Of a stretch of DNA of 44,408 bases, positions 1 through 10,859 are shown in pieces. This stretch comes from Arachnopeziza araneosa (taxonomy: Eukaryota > Ascomycota > Leotiomycetes > Helotiales > Arachnopezizaceae): the NCBI GenBank assembly GCA_003988855.1, contig QYAI01000189.1:1-44408 (forward strand). The letters are read 5' to 3'. The notes beneath the pieces are model-generated. The model was not told the DNA's origin and made no database searches. It saw only the letters and a list, made by a program, of their open reading frames with translations. Both the position numbers and the translations under genes were made by a program. The number at the start of each line of letters is the position of its first letter. Position 1 is the stretch's first letter.

Positions 1-1065
1 GTACCTGTTCACTGTAGAGTTAGAGAATCAGTCCTTATAGCACACTTGATTTGTCACGTGCCATTATTAGTCAACCTAGCCTCGGCCATCACAACAAGAA
101 CATCAAGAATGCTCAGTCACGTGAACAAGGGATCAACTCGAGTAGTCGACATTACTTGAAAGTATGTGATAAGCAATGGTATAGCTATATAGCAAATTGA
201 AATCTTATTGAAATATCAAGTAAGTCTCTTCTCTGGATCAATATTTGGGATTTCTCGGAGACTATTTGGTCACGTGATTATATGATGAATCCTGGAAGTC
301 TCTTTGCCCGTTAAACTTCTCTCCTGAGGACAGCAACCTTCTCCATTCAATAAGTATTGACTTATGGGTTTGCTTTTCTTTGTCTTTTTGCGAAATAACA
401 CTGCTCATTTTGTCTACTCTATTTTCTTGCTAGCTTTTGTCCCTGCATTTTGACACAAGTCCCTCTTTCAGAACCCTAGCTCCGTAATAATGCGTCTTGT
501 CAAGAGACCCTTTTCGTCTAAAAAAGTCATGACTGTCACCTTGGCGTTATCTGAATATGCGATAGCCGAAGTACTGTAGAACATTCTATGGAAGTTTGCC
601 CGCCGAGGGAAGACCTCATCGAAGCTTCCAGCTGAGAAAATTTTGCATCCCATCCGTAAATGTTCAGAAAATGGATGTGGATGTTGAGTTTAGCCATCGG
701 AAATTCTCCTTAAATCCCAGTCTGCAGACCTTTCAGACGAGGTCTCGAAGGATCACAGGGCACATAATATATTCATGCGATCACCAGGTTGATAAGGTTA
801 AATTAATTGTGTTGGGATTCGAGGTCGGGGTACAGCATGAGCTTTCAAAGTGGTCAGAGAATCCAGAACAGCCTGAGAGAACAGATTTCCAGACCGAACA
901 AATTCTATTTATTGCCCAGGCCTCGTCAATAAGTCACACTTCTATTGCTTAATTCGCACCTTCTCCACGTTTTGCCAAGATTTCTTGTTCCTTCACGTCG
1001 TAAAACATTCATCGTAGGGACGTCTCAATCTTGAACACAGGAGATTTTGTCTTTGATATATTGCG
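1..1065. other. Gene-free left edge with CACGTG sites
   Basis: No convincing gene is seen before the secreted-protein gene that starts at 1066. The most open frame, 596-952 on the plus strand, has no recognisable domain and no supporting splice or signal features. The only structured signal is three copies of GTCACGTG at 53-60, 116-123 and 269-276. This stretch probably contains the promoter of the gene at 1066 and flank from a gene outside the window. Confidence 0.5.
53..276. promoter_or_regulatory. Cluster of three GTCACGTG E-boxes
   Basis: The octamer GTCACGTG occurs at 53-60, 116-123 and 269-276. It contains the palindromic CACGTG core bound by bHLH proteins; the RTCACRTG form is the known Cbf1-type site in yeasts. 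Three identical octamers in 224 bases is more than chance would give. They lie 790-1013 bases upstream of the secreted-protein gene, so they may instead serve a gene to the left of the window. That these sites are used is inference. Confidence 0.4.
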
Positions 1066-1650
1066 ATGGTTCTCAAGATCGTGTATCTTGGTATTTTGTC
1101 CCTTGTGTCTCTATCGTTTCAAACGCCCGTTCAGGGGGGGGGGTTGGGGAAAGATGGCACTCTCACCATCTCAGCAGACCCTCCAGGAAATGGTGTCTCC
1201 CCAGTGACAGCTTTAACATCGAAAACAACACATGCGGCAGCCAAACGAGACCCTACCGAGATTCCAATAGCTCCAATCATCACAGAAAAACCAACTCCCA
1301 CACTCACCGCCTCTTCTTCGCTCTCAACAACCATCGGTTCACCTATCCCAACCAAGAATTTAAAGAATTGCAACATTCAAGGCACAGCAAGCGATATTCT
1401 ATCATCTGATCTCTTGGGTGCGAGACATGCTGCAGACATACTCACATGCCAGCTCGACTGCATGTACCGATCTCGTTGCGAAGCGTACTCTTTTCAGAGC
1501 CCTGCCAGTTATGTGCAGAATTGCCAGTTCTATACAACTCTCATCGACAGCAAATTGAAGGTTATATTAAATAGCAGCAGTGGCATTTTCTTCTCGGACA
1601 AATATCCAAGTGATGGATCGAATTTCTGCTATGGAAACGACACTCTTTGA
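1066..1650 (+). CDS. Small secreted six-cysteine protein (PAN/apple-like)
   Basis: The gene is a single exon encoding 194 residues. The N-terminus has a hydrophobic secretory signal (residues about 1-23). It is followed by a Ser/Thr/Pro-rich linker (about 30-100) that could be O-glycosylated. A compact domain with six cysteines follows (C102, C128, C132, C138, C153, C188). Its CQLDC...RC...Y.FQ spacing resembles the PAN/apple-like folds common in small secreted fungal proteins; the even cysteine number suggests three disulfides. Two N-glycosylation sequons occur near the end (NSS, NDT). A run of ten Gs lies at the signal-peptide boundary (1134-1143). The same frame carries both the signal and the cysteine domain, so the tract length as read is consistent. 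The role is unknown; a secreted wall or surface-binding protein is the most I would infer. Confidence 0.7.
   Translation: MVLKIVYLGILSLVSLSFQTPVQGGGLGKDGTLTISADPPGNGVSPVTALTSKTTHAAAKRDPTEIPIAPIITEKPTPTLTASSSLSTTIGSPIPTKNLKNCNIQGTASDILSSDLLGARHAADILTCQLDCMYRSRCEAYSFQSPASYVQNCQFYTTLIDSKLKVILNSSSGIFFSDKYPSDGSNFCYGNDTL
1134..1143 (+). repeat. G10 homopolymer inside coding sequence
   Basis: Ten consecutive Gs encode the end of Q23 and three glycines (residues 24-26) just after the hydrophobic part of the signal peptide of the secreted protein. A one-base change in length would separate the signal from the cysteine domain. Confidence 0.8.
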
Positions 1651-1917
1651 GGATAGGATTGTTGGAGTTAAAAGCCAAAGAAAGTCTTTTGGGCCATAGT
1701 CTATTGTATAAAACAGTGAGGGACAATCGGTGTGCATATTTGCGACGGAGTTATTTGTGCTATATTGTTTATTTTGATTGTCACAAGAGGTTTTGGAGAA
1801 TGTGGCTGAAGCGGGTTCATTTGCTAGAGAACTGGTTCTTGATTGCCCAGGAGCTATTTGAATAATTCTATCATGCTCATTGCCCTAAACTCATATCCGT
1901 GTCTATATCTTCGTTAT

Positions 1918-2475
1918 TCAGAAGTAATGTTCACTTTCTGGTTGTGGTGGCGCATTCTTCTTGCCCCATGGGTATTCTTCCTTCCCGGAATCGTACGGAT
2001 CATTAAACCATCTCGCCTCATCATCCTCCTCCCTTTCCTTGTTTGGTCTCTTCCCTCGCTCTTCCAAGCACTTCTTTCTCAATCTGTCATATTTCTTCTT
2101 CGTCTGGCGACCAGACAGCTGTTCGCCGCTGATCGTCATAAGCTCTCCAATCCGATCAAATTCCTCATCGACAATTTGCAGATCCCTAATAATGGCAATG
2201 CATAGCGTGAACTCGATATCGCGAACTTGAAGAGACTTTGTCTCATCGAGAAGTTTTGTCTTTAATCGAGAGTGCCGCTCTCGCGCTGCGCGTTCGGTGA
2301 TGTCCATTGCCTCAGCAACCTTTCTAAACAACATACTGCCTGACATGACAATCTTGAATACGGCGACAAGCAGTTCCTTGTCGCATGTTCGGAGGTTCGA
2401 GGTTACAAGCGTTAGATCTTTGATGGAAGTGGGTACAAGCATCTGTTCGACGTCGTTTTTAGGTTTGGACGCCAT
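1918..2475 (-). CDS. Small protein with two Myb/SANT-like modules
   Basis: This is a single-exon gene of 185 residues. I chose the ATG at 2475 (MASKPKND) because small fungal Myb-like proteins usually start close to the first helix; an upstream in-frame ATG at 2499 would add eight residues. Two similar helical modules can be seen: residues about 25-67 (DKELL.AVFKIV...F..VAEAM..TERAARERHSRLK) and about 80-130 (DIEFTLCIAIIRD...F.RIGELM..S..Q...KYDRLRK). Each has the acidic first helix, a hydrophobic middle and a basic third helix of small fungal Myb/SANT-like proteins. The C-terminus is charged and ends in an acidic, aromatic tail. It is probably a nuclear DNA- or chromatin-binding protein. It is convergent with the secreted-protein gene, 267 bases away. 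No target can be named. Confidence 0.6.
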   Translation of the reverse strand: MASKPKNDVEQMLVPTSIKDLTLVTSNLRTCDKELLVAVFKIVMSGSMLFRKVAEAMDITERAARERHSRLKTKLLDETKSLQVRDIEFTLCIAIIRDLQIVDEEFDRIGELMTISGEQLSGRQTKKKYDRLRKKCLEERGKRPNKEREEDDEARWFNDPYDSGKEEYPWGKKNAPPQPESEHYF

Positions 2476-4135
2476 GATGAATTCTGAGAGCATTGCCACC
2501 GCGAGATTGGAATATACCGTCGAAGATATATTCCAGATCGGGGCACAATGCTGACACTAAAGATCATCTAAGCGAATCTGTAAATAATCCGTCTGTTTAG
2601 TATTAGACACGGTGTAACTTGTCCCCTTAAAACCTAGTTGCCAGATTTTTAGGCTTATTGTCCATTGGTAACTGAGATTTTAAGGGTTCAAAGTAAACTA
2701 TATTGCATTCCTAAACTCATTGTTTATAGCCAGTGTATACCTTGAACTCTTAGAGATCGTCGAATTGGAATCATAAGTTGCTTGTATAAAAGTATTATAG
2801 ACTTTAAGTATTCAGAGCAGACTATAAGCTGACAGGTTAGGAGCAGTAAAGACTTGTAGCCATTAGAAGATAAGCCGTTTGAAGTTGTGAGTTCATTACC
2901 TAACAGCTGTGTAGACCCTGATAGAATGCAACTCGTCTATGATTTGAAATTTGAGTTAAGTTTAGTATAATCTACAAGAAGCAAGCAGTCTAAACGGCCT
3001 TTGATAGGTTTCAAATACTCCAGGGACCTAAAAGGAAAATAACTAGAAATTAAAAGTGACTTGTCGAACAGTAGTGTAGACAATAAGCTGTTGGAATAAG
3101 AACCAAGTGGATTCTATTCAGGTTATAGTTTAGTATTGAAAGGTGAGGTCGACATTGGATAAGTATGAGAAATTTATATATCACTTCGAGAGATTTTTCC
3201 AAGCCCTTGAATTCTCCCTTTCGCACTACAAATTCATTAATAGCTTTATTGTAGTTTTTAGATTAAATTGACGTGACTAAGAGTTTTTCGCAACCCTACA
3301 GGCAAAAAGTGATTTGTACCTATATACTTAGCAATTTACTTGTCAGCTGGATTTTGCAAAGAGTTGTACCATAGTTCGTGAATATCATATGACGCAGGAC
3401 TTCAAAAGAAGGTGCTCTGTTTCAAGAAGAGAACATTTAATTAGGGCCGCGTAAAGATTCAAAGTATAGGCATAGTGTGTTTTAAAAGCAGAATGTGTAT
3501 TTTGAATAGGCCGAGATAAAGGCTGAAGATAAAATTTTACCTTTACATTCTGAACCAACCTACTTAAGTGGCCTGTTGTTGACATTAATTTAAGTTTTAC
3601 TCATCCACAGAAGTCAAGCGTCGCCCATCTACAGGACTTCAGAACCCATTAACTGCCGTCCATTGTATAAAGGTGCTTCGATCCGATAGCTTAGCCATTA
3701 GTAAAAAAAAGACAATCTAGTACTAGCTATACAGGAACAAAGATTAGAAAAGTAAGACTTTTTAGCAATTTTCACAAGGGGTGCATAGTATTTTCTGCTT
3801 GTAGGGCATTTCACTTGTAAATTAAGTCACCAAATAGCAGAAATTATGTTAAATGGTTTCATGTTACGCCGAAGCTCAACTTGAACGACTATCCGCATCC
3901 TCTTGATGAGAAATGCAAAGGTCACAAGAAGTGTGATACCTCTTCCCGAAAAAGAACAATGAAGGCTCCCAAACTCCTATCATATCGAAGACCCACTCAG
4001 TGGAGACCCTTAGATCAAATCAATCCTAGACTGAAGTGCATAGAATCCTCTGCTTAATGCCGTGACAGTTTCACCCAGTGAGACCGTCTTAACCATCCAT
4101 GCGTAGATATCGATCTTGGGAAACCGAGGATCTAG
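2476..4135. other. AT-rich gene-free stretch
   Basis: I see no coding exon on either strand in these 1.66 kb between the two Myb-like genes. The sequence is AT-rich and stop-dense, and the short frame at 3385-3585 has no recognisable content. It may be old degraded repeat DNA, but I found no repeat ends. Confidence 0.5.
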
Positions 4136-4749
4136 TTAGGAGATCTCCATCTCAACTTTGGCGTGAGCCCTAGTACAGATGAGTGAATGAACAGAAATAT
4201 TATGAAGTACAAGAGTACTTACTGATGATCGTTGGTTCCATCAACTTCATCCTTAACATCACCATCAACGATCTCTTTAAAATCCTCACCAGGGCTTCTA
4301 TTAGCGGCGGCGGCAGCCTCAGCTTCCTTCTCGGCCTTGAGCTGCTTTGCGGTCTTCTTCTTAGTCGTCTTCTTCGGAGTGCCTTCGGCATCACCTTCAC
4401 CCTTGACCTTTCGCTTCTTCGGAGTAATAGGAGAATTGCCATTCTCACCCTCGGCAGCTGGTGTCTTCTCCTTGCGCTTGGTAGGAGTCTTGGCCGGTTT
4501 GGAGTTGGGGTCAGCTTCAGGAAGAGGTTGACCAATAGCCTTCATACGGTCACGGAAGAGGTAGTATTTGTTCTGGCATGTCTTTGTGGTGTTGGCTCCG
4601 AGTTGGACCCGAACAGCCTCCCAGTCGATGCCGTTCAGCTTGCCTGCTTTTGAGATTTGACAGAGGATGGCCCACAACAACTTTACCTCCTCGTCGGCCT
4701 TAGTTGTGGGATTGGAGCCTCCAGAACCTTCGGCGGCTTTGGAAGACAT
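4136..4749 (-). CDS. Myb/SANT-like nuclear protein with basic tail
   Basis: The predicted product is 186 residues from two exons: 4223-4749 and 4136-4169, joined over a 53-nt intron (donor GTAAGT at 4222, acceptor TAG at 4170). The first exon also reads into a stop at 4219-4221, which overlaps the donor, so the spliced form with ten extra residues (AHAKVEMEIS) is my preference. Residues about 18-68 form one Myb/SANT-like domain (EEVKLLWAIL...IDWEAVRVQLG...C.NKYYLFRDRM). The rest is a lysine-rich low-complexity tail with several TPKKRK-like nuclear localisation signals, then an acidic end. The architecture (one N-terminal Myb-like domain plus a disordered basic tail) is common in small Pezizomycotina nuclear proteins. 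It is a same-strand neighbour of the two-module protein at 1918-2475; the two may be distant relatives. The target is unknown. Confidence 0.75.
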
Positions 4750-6017
4750 AATGCTTGTTTGGTGTTGGTGAGATGAAATGAGAGTGGTTTGTATTTTGTT
4801 GTCTGAGTTTATTTGGGGATGCTGAAGACCGATTGTGATGAGATCGGGTTGTGTTGTACGAAGGAAGAGGAGAAAAGGAGAAAGAGGCCAGTCGGCATCT
4901 AAAGTAGCTTAAATTCCGCTCTGGGATTCGTTTCTCGACAAAGTAAGACAATTGCTATCAAATTCACTAAAGGGAGGTCGGGTAAGGTTCAGAATACCAA
5001 GTCTGTAAGAACTAGAATCTTTGAGAGCAACGAGACCTAGTTCTATGAGTTGCCATACAACAATTAGTTCAACGATGATGTTACCCATTTAGGCTTTTGC
5101 AGATGATACGAAAGGGTTTGTGGGAACAATACATTCCTAAAAGAGGAAAAGGTTTTAATGATAAACGTTTGATATAATAAATGCATGAATCGCTCAACAT
5201 TGAGTGTCTAGAAGGACATTTTTAGAGTATTTGCTACTTCTTTATGTCTAGCTTTGAAGCATCTCCATTGTCCTAGAACAAACTTGAAAGACCAAGTTCT
5301 ACCTAGTCTTACGGAGGAGTAATTTCTGTTAAAGGTAATGTCTTTATTACAGAATTGCTCTTCAAGAAGGTTAGCTATGGCTAAGTAGCTTGACTGGGTC
5401 CACCTGGATGATTTAAGGCTGCTTCGTAGCCCAGATATCACTCCTCGCTCAGAAGTCAGTAGGGAGGTTGACTATCCGTACTTTGCCACTTAGGAGTCTC
5501 ATTTGTGGTAAGACTGTGATGTTCTGCCTCAATTGAGTTTGAAAAGGTTAAGGGTCTTTAATATGATAAAAAACAAAGCAGAATCGAGAGGATGTGGCAG
5601 CAGTGTAAAAAGGGTTTGCAATCGTTACGGCGATTGGAGAGCATAGCAAGCTAAGCATTAGGTTGGCAGCATAGAATAACCTCTCGGACCGCATTCACAT
5701 TCAGACCTTTAACAAATTACTCAAATCTTTAGATCAGCTTTCTGGACATAAAGAGAACAAGAATGGATATGAGAGTAAGTCACAACATGAAGAGCAAAGA
5801 TGGAAAAGCGGCACAAAGGAAGCTTTAACTTTTACCAACCAAACTCAGGCTGCAAGGAGTTTTGAGTGATCAACCAGTCAAGACCGACTGTACATCAAAC
5901 TGCAAAAGATGATAGGATTAGACAAAAGGCCGGCCCAACTTTGATCCCACCCCTCTCCAATAAACACCAGACTCCTAACACCATATTTTTATGCAACATC
6001 CAACACAAGAACATTTC
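4750..6017. other. Gene-free intergenic region
   Basis: This 1.27 kb holds the promoter of the Myb-like gene (start 4749) and the 3' flank of NOP16. No exon, repeat or RNA gene could be supported. The short frame at 5208-5441 shows no domain or splice support. Confidence 0.5.
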
Positions 6018-6696
6018 TCATTCGCTCCTCCCCTTAGCCACTCTCCTCCTGATGTCATTCGCAGTCTGCTGCATAGGATTGAGTCGCATATCCCTCGCCA
6101 TCTTCTCATAATCCTCTCCATGCTTCGCTACCAGTCTCTCAAGCCACTCTTTCTCTCGTTCACTCTGCCTCCTCGGCTTCTTCTCTGCCTCCATAGAAGC
6201 CTGCTCTTCCAACTGTCTCACAATTTCATTTTTCTCCCCTTCATATTCTTCATCCTCCTCTGAATCAGAGTTGAGAAGGTCATTCAGAGGGTTTGGCTTC
6301 GAATTTGCATGGATAATTCGGAGGATCTTTCCTGTTTCCAGATCCCGCTCAACTTTTGCTTCGGTGGGCTCTATGGTTTTGGGGGTGGCATTCGAGATGG
6401 CGAGTTTGTTTGTGATAGAGGTCTTGGATTCTGAGCCGGGACGTAGCTTTTCGATACCACCAGTAGCAGTATTAAGACGAGATGTTAGTCCTAGGCGTTT
6501 GTAGTTTTGAGTAAGGGTTTCCTTTTGGTTCCTGTTGCGCATATTAGACGGTGAAGAAATGAGTAGAAGGGGTCTCTTTTCACCAATTCGCTGCTATTAT
6601 CGCGTTGCCTAACGGGTTCACTCTCTTAGACTTGGGCTTCATTTTGATCTTCGGCACAGAAGATCTCTTCTTCTTTTTCTGCAATTCGCGACCCAT
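6018..6696 (-). CDS. NOP16: Nucleolar protein 16, 60S ribosome biogenesis
   Basis: Nop16 is a constituent of pre-60S particles in the nucleolus and is needed for large-subunit assembly. Two exons, 6584-6696 and 6018-6531, are joined across a 52-nt intron (donor GTGAAA at 6583, acceptor ACAG ending 6532) and give 208 residues, close to the yeast length. The very basic start (MGRELQKKKKRSS) and the family signature IIAANW followed by LTQNYKRLGL...L...GG are intact only when the intron is removed. An acidic patch (SDSEEDEEYEGE) precedes the conserved C-terminal helical region (EWLERLVAKHGEDYEKMARD). The short first exon is missed by a simple open-frame scan. RIX1 in the same window acts in the same pathway but is 30 kb away. 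Two CACGTGG motifs lie 77-106 bases upstream of the start. Confidence 0.93.
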
Positions 6697-6772
6697 GATT
6701 GCGTATGAGTGAGGGGTTAGGATTTGTAGTCAATTGCGTGGCTCAGAATTTGTGAATAGTTGAAATTTATCT

Positions 6773-6802
6773 CACGTGGAGATTGTGTTTATCTTCACGT
6801 GG
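6773..6802. promoter_or_regulatory. Paired CACGTGG sites upstream of NOP16
   Basis: CACGTGG occurs at 6773-6779 and 6796-6802, 23 bases apart (about two helical turns on the same face), 77-106 bases upstream of the NOP16 start codon. CACGTG is the core recognised by bHLH factors. The placement fits a NOP16 promoter element; use is inferred. Confidence 0.4.
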
Positions 6803-9800
6803 TTACAGCCCTAAGTTTCTTGGTACGGACTTTTGAGCGAAGCCTCATGCCCTTGACACGCTCGAAGGATTCAAACGATTTCTATTTCTCATCCCACGAT
6901 AACCCCCACGCCCACCGGCGGTGGAAATCCTCGTGTTTGTCGTCTTCAACGTCACCGAGACTGGACACCGCCGCAGGTATTCCCCGTCAGCAGGCCAGGA
7001 AGGATTTCAGTCCTCCCATGTCAGCTCTAGGTCAGCAGTCTCCTAGGCATCGCGCATATCAAATTATATTAAATATTGACATTCACGTCTTTAAGAGTCC
7101 TGTCACAGCTCTCCTTTTCGTCGATGCGTTGTTTCTGGAATCATGTGCAGAGAGAGCACTCGATCATGTCGGAATGACTCCTCACCTGAGCACCTCAAGA
7201 AAGATCGTCATCCACGAGCGGCCGTGCCAGAGTAACGTTACGATCTTTGCGCCACAGAATTCAGAGGGCTCGGATAGGTTCCGTTTCCTGCAGTGGCCGA
7301 CCTTGGAAATACTCCTATCGAATCAGAGGTGGAATAGGCGGGGTGTGGAAGTTGGGACGGCACGCTGCCAAAACCGAGAATCGACTGAAGAGCGAATTCT
7401 TGATCAAACTTCCACCGGCTGCTGCATGTACTTTACAGTCTACCATTACAGCTCCCCCTTTCCACGCCTTCGGCCAGGTAGATTATTCTGAGCTCCGAGA
7501 GCATGTGTTCTATGGAATGTCGATCGGAGAAACATCCTAAAATAGAAGAGTGTTTTCGATACATTGTGTTGAAGGAGGCTAGAACAGTCTAACCTTCCTC
7601 TCGCGAAGTAAGCTCCCCCGCAGGCTAGAAACTTGGCTCAAGTTATAGAGGAGTTCGGCAGCTGAACCGTTCCTCGTTTTGTGCTTGCAGATTTCATCAG
7701 AAACGCGTGCTCAACTCCTGCAGGTGAATCTGTTAGCTAGACCCTCCTCGAATGACAGGGCGTCTGTGAATCGTGGAGAGGGGTGCAAATGACGCTTGTG
7801 AGATCTCAGGAGCGACGATAACTTTCGATCAATTATTTACGTGATGAGAAGAGAGCCAGATTAGGCCAAGGATGACATGGTTTGCCAGGTAGACGCTCAG
7901 GGGTGAAAGGCAGATGTAATGATAATTGGGCTGACAGAGAAATTCGGACGGCGACTTGAGAATGCATCGATGGCGCATTCGAATGCGGCCACTATTTGAG
8001 TTCCTTGCTGGCCCGATCCAATGACCTGCATTCTCCCTCAATCCTTCTTCCCGCTAGTCAACTGCTCTGCAGGAGTGAAGCCGAGGTCTGCAGGCCGTCT
8101 CATTGTGGAGATAGACTAGAAGGATGAGAAACATGCAGAGAAGGATTTTCAGGCTTCTAGCGCCTCTTTGCCTTCCATTGTGGCTTGAGCGGCCAGGATC
8201 ATGGCTGAAAAATCTCTTTTCGCAGAGGTTGTTGGAGGCGAACAGACGATGCACGTAAGAAGTTCGCACGTACTCCGTAGGTGCCGACCGTATTTTGAGA
8301 CAGGAATTGGGATCAACCAACTCAACACGAGAAGGCCAAAGATCCTGGAGCGTAGGTAAGTGCAAGGAGCCGTTTGTTCGCGCCGTTGATACCCTTATCT
8401 TCTGAAAATCCCGCCAACGTTGGTCTGGCAGAATGAGTTCCCACTCTGTAAAGTGTGGATGTTGGTGTTGACCTGTCGGCTTGTTTCTGAAGCACAAGCC
8501 GTCTCCACAGCGCCTCCGCATCTCCAACCGAACACGACTGAGAAAGTCGAGGTGAAGTTCGCCGTCCATTAGCTGAAAGAGGCTTGAGGTTTCAGGGACG
8601 AATGAAAAAGAAAGCCCCCGAGGCACAAACCAACCGATCAAGGGCCTCCGGCTGTACCAAAGTGCAAGATGTTTGGAACACTGTCCTGTGCGACGCGGGC
8701 TTTCGGAACAGGTTTGACTGGATGGATGGGGTTTTGTTCGGTTTTGTGAATCAATTATTTTAGGAACGCTCGCAGATGACCGAATACTCATGCGCTGTCT
8801 CGCTGACGAATTGCGATTCAATGATTTCAGGAGGAGAAGAGTGCATGGCAATCGATCTTCGTCATCTTATCTCGAGCGCTGCTTATCGTCCCATAGCGAT
8901 TATCATTGGCAGGGTGCCTTTGTGTCTACAGGGTTTCCCTTTGCGCTGGCTTTCGGACTCAAAACATCCCAGAAATAACCTTGCGATGCCGTTTCCCCCC
9001 CTCGTCAGAACCCCGGAATTACTCCAGTCATTTGCGAATGGGAATCCACCACGGGCTCGTCGAGTGTCAGCTCCGACTCGTTCAGTGTCTGAGTGTCTCG
9101 AACATGGGAGAAGACTCTGTTGACATTCGTGAATAGAAGCGGGAAGAAACGCCTTCTCAACGGCTCGAAGACAAGCCTTCAGACGGCATTGCCGCTGGAG
9201 CCACATTACAGGGCGCTGCATCTCCTGGCTGCAGGTGCCCCCACCCCCCCCTCTTTCTGTTGTTCCCCAATGGCGAGTTGACGCCTATTGCTCCACCATC
9301 GCCCCCTTCCTCCCCAGTACATCTGGTTTCCCATTCCTCATCTCCGTTGTGCAGAAGTTCCAAACCGCGCTACCCCATCGGTTGCTGAGCTGCTGTTGCC
9401 TCTAACAGTGCGGTGGACAGCAAAGCACATTGCATACGGTACTCTGTTTCGTTTGGAAGACTTGGAAGCAAAGGAGAGGAGGAAGAGAACAAAATAGAAC
9501 AGAGAGTCATGCCTTGACGTGTGCACTTCATAGTCTACCATTTATTATCCACACCAGGCTCCCCTTGTGGAAGAGATACTTCCCAGATCTTGATCTTGAC
9601 GGGCTGCGCGGTAAGATTAATTCCAATGCAGGTGACAGGTACCGCCCAGATGCTGCTCCCAACTCCAGTGCAGTCCATCGAGGAGGAGGTTATCATTATG
9701 ACAGGCTGTTGTCGTAAATAGAGTGGTTCCCAATGCTGCGGCTGCAAGCTCTCCCTGCCGTGCTGGCATTCACATGGGAGTCGCTCAGCAAAAAGTCAGA

Positions 9801-10261
9801 GACGGGCTCGGTGATTTCGAAGGATAGGAGAAGGAAGCTTAAGCTTAATTCTGGTGTTTGAAAGTCGCAAGAGAGCAGGACATCTCGGACAAGTCTTGAC
9901 GCCCATCACGCCTCATGCTCTTGTAACTTCCTTTTTGAGAAGGCTGCATGGCGGCTTGTGATCATGGCCCAGCTCGGTCAGAGGTTGGTTCTGCAAAACA
10001 TCATCCCCCCACCACGCGGGAGAAGACTCAGAAGGTTGAATCGAAGCAGCACAGAAGAAGCGCGAGTGGAGGTGGCGCTGTCCCTTTCCCTCCCCACCCG
10101 CCTCTAGAAGGAATGGAAAAGCTTCTATGCATTTGGGCAATGCGACGGCTGCATGCCATGACATGACGCTGCTCACGCGTTCTCGAGCCTCTCTCGTCCT
10201 GAGCACCGCAGGAGGTTGCCATGGCTCTCTCTCTCCGCTGCAATCGCAGTTCGCCGTCATG

Positions 10262-10276
10262 CCACCACCACCACCA
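10262..10276 (+). repeat. (CCA)5 microsatellite
   Basis: Five CCA units lie in the leader of the Zn2Cys6 factor. A short tract like this can vary in length between strains. Confidence 0.8.
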
Positions 10277-10535
10277 AGTCCTCGCGCGACCGAGGTGGCC
10301 ACCAGCTCATATCTCGGAGTCGTCCAGTGGAACATCAGCACATCAGACAGCTCTTCGGGGATGGCACTGGCTATCTCACCGCACCCGCTTCATTGGCCAC
10401 CTCACCCTGTCTCTGCCTCCCCTGCGCAGTGATCTGCCCATGCCTTGCCATGTTGCTAGTCGGAGGACTCGACTCAGGCGAGGGGGGGATGTACGTGCGT
10501 CTTGCGACAGTAGCACTACCAGAGCCGAAGATAGG

Positions 10536-10556
10536 TGCTGCTGCTGCTGCTGCTGC
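10536..10556 (+). repeat. (TGC)7 microsatellite
   Basis: Seven TGC units lie about 300 bases upstream of the Zn2Cys6 start codon, probably within the transcribed leader. Confidence 0.85.
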
Positions 10557-10859
10557 TCTCCCTCCACCTCCTCCTAACGGCACTAGTAAGTAATTGCCTC
10601 TGCCTCTTGACATTTCACTTGCACCTTGCACCTGCGCTTGCACCAGGAGGCCCATACCTGACATACCTTACCTCAGAAGCCCGGCTCCAGTGCCTAGCTT
10701 GATGACCGCCTCCTCTTTAATGGATTCCACTGCCCACATTTGTTGCTCGCGTCCAGACGTTTGGCCCACGAGTCTTCTCGCTCTCTATACTCTTACTCAA
10801 TAGTCCACCGATGCCTTGCGAGCTGACCGTTTGATTCTTCACAACTGCCTCTTTCCATC

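Larger units (their letters stand above)
6697..10859. other. 4.2 kb gene-free leader of the Zn2Cys6 gene
   Basis: No gene with recognisable content lies between NOP16 (start 6696, minus) and the Zn2Cys6 factor (start 10860, plus). The right half (about 8.9-10.9 kb) is GC- and pyrimidine-rich with homopolymer C/G runs, (CCA)5 at 10262-10276 and (TGC)7 at 10536-10556. That is typical of long promoters or 5' untranslated regions of fungal developmental regulators. Two long ATG-initiated frames without introns or domains occur (6847-7491 plus; 8054-8791 minus); I do not call them genes. Confidence 0.55.

Noticed and set aside
596..952. 118-codon open frame on the plus strand near the left edge
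   Set aside because: No recognisable motif, signal or splice sites, and its composition is like intergenic DNA.
4219..4221. Stop codon ending the Myb-like gene in exon 1
   Set aside because: The stop overlaps a strong GTAAGT donor, and a TAG acceptor 53 bases on leads to an in-frame ten-residue ending, so the spliced model was preferred.
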